Assembly (NCBI RefSeq): GCF_022760995.1
Contig: NZ_JAKWJO010000007.1
Coordinates: 1 to 64,000 of the forward strand
Direction: 5' to 3'
From: Dyella sedimenti
GTDB taxonomy: Bacteria > Pseudomonadota > Gammaproteobacteria > Xanthomonadales > Rhodanobacteraceae
DNA length: 64,000 nucleotides
This document shows, piece by piece, positions 59,456-64,000 of the stretch (positions within the stretch are counted from its first letter, which is position 1; each line of letters opens with the position of its first letter). A program made the translations under genes and the position numbers. A model generated the notes under the pieces. The model made no database searches, had not been told where the DNA came from, and saw only the letters and a program-made list of their open reading frames with translations.

Positions 59456-61891
59456 ATGCCTATCGCATCCCGCCTGCTGCTGATCCTGTTCCTCGCCGTC
59501 GCCGGCATCCCGACCGCCTGGTCACAGAACGCCGCGAACCCGGCGCAGATCCCGCAAACCGCCCTGGCCAGCCCCGACCAGCTCAGCGCGCAGCTCGACG
59601 ACATCAAGCAGGCCATCACCGACAAGGGCAAGCTCACCGACAACATGCTGGCCGATGCGCGCACCCAGGCGCAGGCCGTGCAGCAGCAGGCGGACCAGCT
59701 CACCGCCAGCCTGCTGCCGCTGGCCGAGGCACTGAAGGCCAAGCTGGACGTGCTCGGGCCCGCACCGGAGAAGGGCGCGCCGGCCGAGGCGCCCGAGGTG
59801 GCCAGCCAGCGCAAGCAGCTGAGCAAGGACAAGAGCGACCTGGACGGCCAGATCAAGCAGGCGCGCACGCTCAGCCTGGAAAGCCAGCAGCTGATCGCCC
59901 AGATCGCCGGGCTGCGCCGCGACCTGTTCCAGGCGCAGGTCAGCCAGCGCACCGATACGCCGCTGAGCGTGTCGTTCTGGAAACGGCTGGCGCAGAGCTC
60001 CCCCGACGACCGCGCCAACCTGGCCCAGCTCGGCAGCCGCGTCTGGGCGGCGCTGGCGCAGGCCTGGCAGGCCAACCGCCTGCCGTTCGTGCTGTGCGTG
60101 CTGGGCGCGGTGGCGCTGCTGGCCGTGGGACGCCGGCTGATCGAGCAGCAGATCCTGGAACTGGTCAGCAAGCGCCTGCCCTCCGGCCACCTGCGCCGCA
60201 GCGCGATGGCCCTGCTGATCGCCCTGGGCACCACGCTCACCTACGGCCTGGCCGCCTGGCTGATCTACCTGGGAGTGAACTGGGGCGGCGTGTTCGACCC
60301 GGAACTGGATGCGCTGGTGTGGCCGCTGGTCCGGCTGATGTTCTTCACCGCCATGATGGCGGGCCTGGGACGCGCGCTGCTCAGCGTGCGGCACCCGTCC
60401 TGGCGTCTGCCGCCGATTTCCGACGACCTCGCCCGGCGCCTGTGGCTGTTTCCCACCCTGCTGGCCTACAGCACATTGCTGCTCGGCCTGATCGAGCGCG
60501 TCACCAACGACATCAGCGCCAGCCTCGCCTTGGCGATGGCCGCCAACGCCCTGACCTCTACCCTGATCGGCGGCCTGGTCGCCGCCGCGCTGGTGCGCAT
60601 GGGGCGGGCGCGCCGTGCGCTGGTCGCCCACGGCGACACGCCGGCCAAGCGGCCGCTGTGGGTCGGCCTGCTGGTGGCCTGCGCCTTCCTTGGCAGCCTG
60701 CTCACCCTGCTCGGCGTGCTCACCGGCTATATCGCGCTGGCCTTCTTCGTGGCCCGGCAGATGGTGCGCGGCGGCTTCATGATCGCCGCGCTGTACCTGC
60801 TGATGCACCTGATCAACGACCTGTGCGAGACGCTGCTGTCGCCCACCACGCGCACCGGCGCGCGCATACAGGAAACCTTCGGCATCCCGCCCGCGCGGCT
60901 GGAACAGGGCGCCACCGTGCTGTCCGGCGTGGGCCGCGCCTTCCTGTTCCTGCTGGCCCTGCCGCTGGTGCTGGCGCCCTACGGCGCCGGTGCCGGCGAC
61001 CTGATGGAACGCGGCAGCCGCCTGTTCTCCAGCCGCTCGCTGGGCACGCTGACCATCCAGCCCGCCGCCATCTTCAAGGCCCTGGTGGTGCTGGCGGTCG
61101 GCTTCGCGGTGGTGCGCCTGCTCAAGCGCTGGCTGAGCCAGCAGCTGCTGCCAAAGACCTCGCTGGACCTGGGCATGCAGGCCTCCATCGTCACCCTGCT
61201 TGGCTATGTGGGCAGCATCCTGGTGGCGGTGCTGGTGCTGAGCACGCTGCGGGTGGACGTGCAGAGCATCGCCTGGATCGCCAGCGCATTGTCGGTGGGC
61301 ATCGGCTTCGGCCTGCAGGCCATCGTGCAGAACTTCATCTCCGGCCTGATCCTGCTGGCCGAGCGGCCGGTGAAGGTGGGCGACTGGGTGAGCATCAGCG
61401 GCGTGGAGGGCGACATCCGCCGCATCAACGTGCGCGCCACCGAGATCCAGCTCAGCGACCGCTCCACCATGATCGTGCCCAACTCGCAGCTGATTACCCA
61501 GAACGTGCGCAACGTCACCCTGGCCAACGCCCTGGGCCGCGTGCTGATCAACCTGCCGATGCCGCTCAGCTCCGACGCGAGCAAGGTGCGGCAGATCGTC
61601 CTGGACATCCTGCGCAACCACCCGGTCACGCTGGAGAAGCCCGCGCCCACCGTGCAGCTGGACAGCATCGACTCCGGCTCGATGACCTTCGTATGCACCG
61701 CCTACGTGGGCAACCCGCGCGATGGCGGCAACGTGAAGAGCGACCTGTTGTTCGAGATCATCGATCGCCTGCGCCAGGCCAACCTGCCGCTGACCACGCC
61801 GCAGGACATGGTGGTGCGGACCATGCAGCCGCATGCGGATGGCGGTGGCGGGGCGCCTTCGACGACAGTGTTCCCGGGGGGAAAGGCCTGA
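59456..61891 (+). CDS. large mechanosensitive channel (MscS family, DUF3772)
   Basis: The 811-residue protein has a signal peptide (to about 23), a periplasmic coiled-coil DUF3772-type domain (about 40-190), about 11 transmembrane helices and a C-terminal MscS domain. ALSVGIGFGLQAIVQNFISG and LILLAERPVKVGDWVSI are its pore helix and beta-domain start. Such channels open under membrane tension to release solutes during hypo-osmotic shock. It starts close to the divergent endonuclease V gene. Confidence 0.92.
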   Translation: MPIASRLLLILFLAVAGIPTAWSQNAANPAQIPQTALASPDQLSAQLDDIKQAITDKGKLTDNMLADARTQAQAVQQQADQLTASLLPLAEALKAKLDVLGPAPEKGAPAEAPEVASQRKQLSKDKSDLDGQIKQARTLSLESQQLIAQIAGLRRDLFQAQVSQRTDTPLSVSFWKRLAQSSPDDRANLAQLGSRVWAALAQAWQANRLPFVLCVLGAVALLAVGRRLIEQQILELVSKRLPSGHLRRSAMALLIALGTTLTYGLAAWLIYLGVNWGGVFDPELDALVWPLVRLMFFTAMMAGLGRALLSVRHPSWRLPPISDDLARRLWLFPTLLAYSTLLLGLIERVTNDISASLALAMAANALTSTLIGGLVAAALVRMGRARRALVAHGDTPAKRPLWVGLLVACAFLGSLLTLLGVLTGYIALAFFVARQMVRGGFMIAALYLLMHLINDLCETLLSPTTRTGARIQETFGIPPARLEQGATVLSGVGRAFLFLLALPLVLAPYGAGAGDLMERGSRLFSSRSLGTLTIQPAAIFKALVVLAVGFAVVRLLKRWLSQQLLPKTSLDLGMQASIVTLLGYVGSILVAVLVLSTLRVDVQSIAWIASALSVGIGFGLQAIVQNFISGLILLAERPVKVGDWVSISGVEGDIRRINVRATEIQLSDRSTMIVPNSQLITQNVRNVTLANALGRVLINLPMPLSSDASKVRQIVLDILRNHPVTLEKPAPTVQLDSIDSGSMTFVCTAYVGNPRDGGNVKSDLLFEIIDRLRQANLPLTTPQDMVVRTMQPHADGGGGAPSTTVFPGGKA

Positions 61892-61931
61892 TCGGCAATG
61901 AGGGCTGGCGCTCGCTCGCCATGCTTTTTCA

Positions 61932-61963
61932 CTCGTCATCCCGGCCTGCGCCGGGATGACGAG
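61932..61963. repeat. perfect 14-bp-arm inverted repeat (REP-like)
   Basis: CTCGTCATCCCGGC and its complement flank the loop CTGC. It lies just after the channel gene; no T-run follows. Such CATCCCGGC stem-loops are common between genes in Xanthomonadales. Confidence 0.8.
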
Positions 61964-62007
61964 CGAAGAGCAATCACGCTCCTTGCCCGGATGGCAAACA
62001 AGGATCA

Positions 62008-62868
62008 ATGGCATCATCCCCCCCCATGCCTGCCGACCTTTTCGCCCCCACCCGCAAAGCCACTCCCGCCTCCCGCATTCGTGCCGGTATCGGCGGCTGG
62101 ACCTTCGCGCCGTGGCGCAACAACTTCTATCCCGCGGGGCTGGTGCAGCGGCGCGAACTGGAGTTCGCCAGCCGGCAGCTGCGGGCGATCGAGATCAACG
62201 GCACGTTCTACGGCGCGCAGAAGCCGGCGACGTACGCGAAGTGGGCGGCGGAAACGCCGGAGGGCTTCGTGTTCTCGCTGAAGGCGCCACGCTACGTCAC
62301 CGAAGGCAAGCGGCTGGCCGATACCGCGCGCGGCATCGATGGCTTCGTGTTCGGCGGGCTGGCGGAATTCGGCGACCGGCTGGGGCCGGTGCTGTGGCAA
62401 TTGCCGCCGTCGCGGCCGTTCGATGCGGATGACCTGGCGGCGTTCCTCGACCTGCTGCCGCGCGAACTGGACGGCCAACCGCTGCGCCATGTGCTGGAGG
62501 TGCGCCATCCCAGCTTCCTCGATGAAGCGTACGTCGCGCTGGCCCGCCGCCACCGCATCCCCACCGTGTTCACCGATTCGCCACAGTACCCATCGCTGGC
62601 GGACCTTACCGGCGATTTCGCCTATGCGCGGCTGATGCGCAGCCAGTCGCACCTCGATACCGGCTACCCCGCCGACGAACTCGATGCCTGGGCGACGCGC
62701 GCGCGCCAGTGGGCGGAAGGCGGGGACCCGGCCGAACTGCCGCATGTGACGCCGGAACGGCCGACGGAAGGGCCGCGCGAGGTGTTCGTCTATTTCATCA
62801 GCAGCGCCAAGGAGCGCAACCCGGCCGCGGCGATGACGCTGCAACAGCGGGTGGACGCTGGCGGCTGA
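62008..62868 (+). CDS. DUF72 TIM-barrel protein
   Basis: The 286-residue protein matches the DUF72/YecE family in GIGGWTFAPWRNNFYPAGL, AIEINGTFYGAQKPATYAKW, RLGPVLWQLPPSRPFD and HVLEVRHPSF. The conserved Glu, Asn and Arg of the barrel mouth are present. Biochemical role is unknown. ATG 62008 and 62026 are both possible starts; the longer is given. Confidence 0.88.
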   Translation: MASSPPMPADLFAPTRKATPASRIRAGIGGWTFAPWRNNFYPAGLVQRRELEFASRQLRAIEINGTFYGAQKPATYAKWAAETPEGFVFSLKAPRYVTEGKRLADTARGIDGFVFGGLAEFGDRLGPVLWQLPPSRPFDADDLAAFLDLLPRELDGQPLRHVLEVRHPSFLDEAYVALARRHRIPTVFTDSPQYPSLADLTGDFAYARLMRSQSHLDTGYPADELDAWATRARQWAEGGDPAELPHVTPERPTEGPREVFVYFISSAKERNPAAAMTLQQRVDAGG

Positions 62869-62931
62869 GCCGCCGGATGCCGGAAGGCGACGGAAGCTCT
62901 ACACTCGCGCCATCCGCCCAGGCAACCGTTC

Positions 62932-63330
62932 ATGCGCGCCTTCAAACCCCTATTGCTGATGGCCGTGCTGGCCATCGCCGCCCTGCTGTGGGGCCGCCAT
63001 GCGCCAACGCCACCCGTCACCAGCGCGGACACGACGCACGCCACGGCGGCCGGGCTGCCGCCGTTCCTGCCGCCCGAGGCGTCCGATACGCTTTCGCGCA
63101 TCGCACGCGGCGGCCCATTCGAGCATCGGCAGGACGGCGTGGTGTTCCAGAACCGCGAACACCGCCTGCCGGCGATGCCGGAGGGCTACTACCACGAGTA
63201 CACCGTGGATACGCCGGGGCTGGACTACCGCGGCGCGCGGCGCATCATCACCGGCGGCACGCCGCCCCGCGAGTACTACTACACCGACGACCACTACCGC
63301 ACGTTCCGCCCGTTCCAGGTATCCCGATGA
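62932..63330 (+). CDS. secreted guanine-specific ribonuclease (barnase/RNase Sa-like)
   Basis: The 132-residue protein has a membrane or signal segment (FKPLLLMAVLAIAALLWG) and a microbial RNase N1/T1 fold. The catalytic Glu is in YYHEYTVDTPG, the Arg in RGARRIITGG and the His in YYTDDHYRTF. Outside the cell it would degrade RNA; inside it would be toxic. The barstar gene overlaps by 4 bp, which protects the producer. Confidence 0.92.
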   Translation: MRAFKPLLLMAVLAIAALLWGRHAPTPPVTSADTTHATAAGLPPFLPPEASDTLSRIARGGPFEHRQDGVVFQNREHRLPAMPEGYYHEYTVDTPGLDYRGARRIITGGTPPREYYYTDDHYRTFRPFQVSR

Positions 63331-63755
63331 ATGCGCAGTTCGATCTCGACTTCGGCGACCCGTCGCACGGCGGCATCTTCTTCGTCACCTCCGAGGATCT
63401 CGATCCGCTGGCCGAGGCCGCCGGCATGGAGGGCCTGCGCGTATGCCGCGCCAGCCTGGCCGGCTACGCCAGCCGCGACACGCTGTACGACCAGTTGACC
63501 GTCGCCCTGCGCCTGCCCGCCGATTTCGGCCGCAACTGGGACGCGCTGGCCGACAGCGTGCGCGACCTGTCGTGGCTGAAGGCCACCGGCGTGATCCTGC
63601 TGCTGGACCGGGCCGAGGACATGCGCGAGGCCAGCGAGGAAGATTTCGACACCCTGCTCGACATCCTGGAGGAAGCGGTGGACTACTGGCAGGACGAGGG
63701 CATGCCCTTCTTCGTATTCTTCGCGCTGCCCGAAAGCGCCTTCGACGAAACCTGA
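63327..63755 (+). CDS. barstar-family ribonuclease inhibitor
   Basis: The 142-residue protein contains the barstar fold. The helix-2 acidic face is in TLYDQLTVALRLPADFGRNWDALADSVRDLSW, with the YGRNWDAL-type motif and the Asp expected to enter the RNase active site. ATG 63327 overlaps the RNase stop (ATGA), which fixes equal synthesis of toxin and inhibitor. The extra N-terminal 30 residues are longer than in classical barstar. Confidence 0.92.
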   Translation: MNAQFDLDFGDPSHGGIFFVTSEDLDPLAEAAGMEGLRVCRASLAGYASRDTLYDQLTVALRLPADFGRNWDALADSVRDLSWLKATGVILLLDRAEDMREASEEDFDTLLDILEEAVDYWQDEGMPFFVFFALPESAFDET

Positions 63756-63982
63756 TGCCCATGCGCGAACTGGATTTCGAACTGGACCGCGACCACGTGG
63801 AACTCAACCAGTTGCTGAAGCTGGTGGGCCTGTGCGACAGCGGGGGCGCCGGCAAGGCCATCGTTGCCAGCGGCGCGGTGTCGGTGGACGGCGAGCCGGA
63901 GCTGCGCAAGACGTGCAAGATCCATGCGGGCCAGGTGGTGCGGATCGAGGATGTGGTGATCCGCGTGCACGCCGCGCCCTAA
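63755..63982 (+). CDS. S4-domain RNA-binding protein (YbcJ-like)
   Basis: The 75-residue protein is a stand-alone S4 domain: LDRDHVELNQLLKLVGLCDSGGAGKAIVASGAVSVDGE is its helix-turn-strand core. It overlaps the barstar stop (TGATG), so it is co-translated with the RNase/inhibitor pair. Its TAA stop is the TAA that flanks the repeat at the window end. Confidence 0.88.
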   Translation: MPMRELDFELDRDHVELNQLLKLVGLCDSGGAGKAIVASGAVSVDGEPELRKTCKIHAGQVVRIEDVVIRVHAAP

Positions 63983-64000
63983 GAGCCTGTTCAAAATCTT
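63980..64000. mobile_element. left end of a second MITE/IS copy (cut by window edge)
   Basis: TAA (63980-63982) is followed by GAGCCTGTTCA, the terminal sequence of the MITE at 47819-48084. After that the bases differ (AAATCTT against CGATCTC), so it is a related rather than identical element, or a full IS. Its other end lies outside the window. Confidence 0.55.

Noticed and set aside
59522..62017. Long minus-strand frame opposite the MscS-type channel
   Set aside because: Antisense shadow without motifs; the channel on the plus strand has clear pore and beta-domain signatures.

Overview
The window is high-GC gammaproteobacterial DNA. The start of a type II secretion ATPase, REP-like GC-rich palindromes, an OprB-type porin and the mix of TonB and ECF systems point to the Xanthomonadales, most likely Rhodanobacteraceae (Dyella/Luteibacter/Rhodanobacter-like). 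That placement is inference, since no rRNA or tRNA gene is present. No CRISPR array, prophage or intact insertion sequence was seen.

Left edge (1-2.5 kb): the first 73 codons of a GspE-type ATPase, two tandem terminators, a secreted PstS-like phosphate-binding protein and an unrecognised small protein, all on the minus strand.

2.7-26.4 kb: the centre of interest, a collinear minus-strand locus. It begins with an STN-TonB fusion protein, an ECF sigma factor and a FecR-type anti-sigma factor. Next come a two-partner-secretion transporter (TpsB/FhaC type), an ExbB with a large DUF2341-LamG periplasmic head, ExbD, TonB, a putative porin, a periplasmic coiled-coil protein and a small secreted protein. 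It ends with a 4393-residue filamentous-haemagglutinin exoprotein of the DUF3739 type. The TpsB operon and the haemagglutinin gene carry the same two-part promoter sequence (16059-16139 and 23989-24067). This suggests that the ECF/FecR module switches both on together. The set reads as a regulated surface-adhesin system with its own proton-motive-force machinery.

26.6-35.6 kb: a SrpA-type catalase-like peroxidase with a cytochrome b561, then a divergent TetR and a MFP-RND-OMF efflux pump, then a truncated esterase gene.

35.6-43.5 kb: an aromatic-acid catabolism island. A LysR regulator with two DNA-binding domains diverges from an amidohydrolase, a 4,5-dihydroxyphthalate-decarboxylase-like or binding-protein-like gene, a dicarboxylate symporter, an OprB porin, LigK and LigJ. 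LigJ and LigK convert 4-oxalomesaconate to pyruvate and oxaloacetate; no ring-cleavage dioxygenase is present.

43.6-50.9 kb: stress and regulatory genes. An ECF41 sigma factor and its carboxymuconolactone-decarboxylase partner have a textbook ECF41 promoter, but the sigma gene carries a 4-bp duplication that destroys its C-terminal NPDKL motif. Beyond them lie a degraded AsnC/Lrp gene, a 266-bp MITE with TAA target duplications, an SDR/TetR pair sharing a 22-bp operator, and a TetR/thioesterase operon with its own palindrome.

51-64 kb: a TonB-dependent receptor with a di-haem peroxidase, a DUF6496 histone-like protein, an ABC exporter divergent from a His-rich PadR (YqjI-like) and a metal-site-less Fur-like protein, endonuclease V, a large MscS-family channel, a DUF72 protein, a barnase/barstar pair and an S4 RNA-binding protein. 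The stop codon of the last gene coincides with the end of what looks like a second MITE/IS copy.
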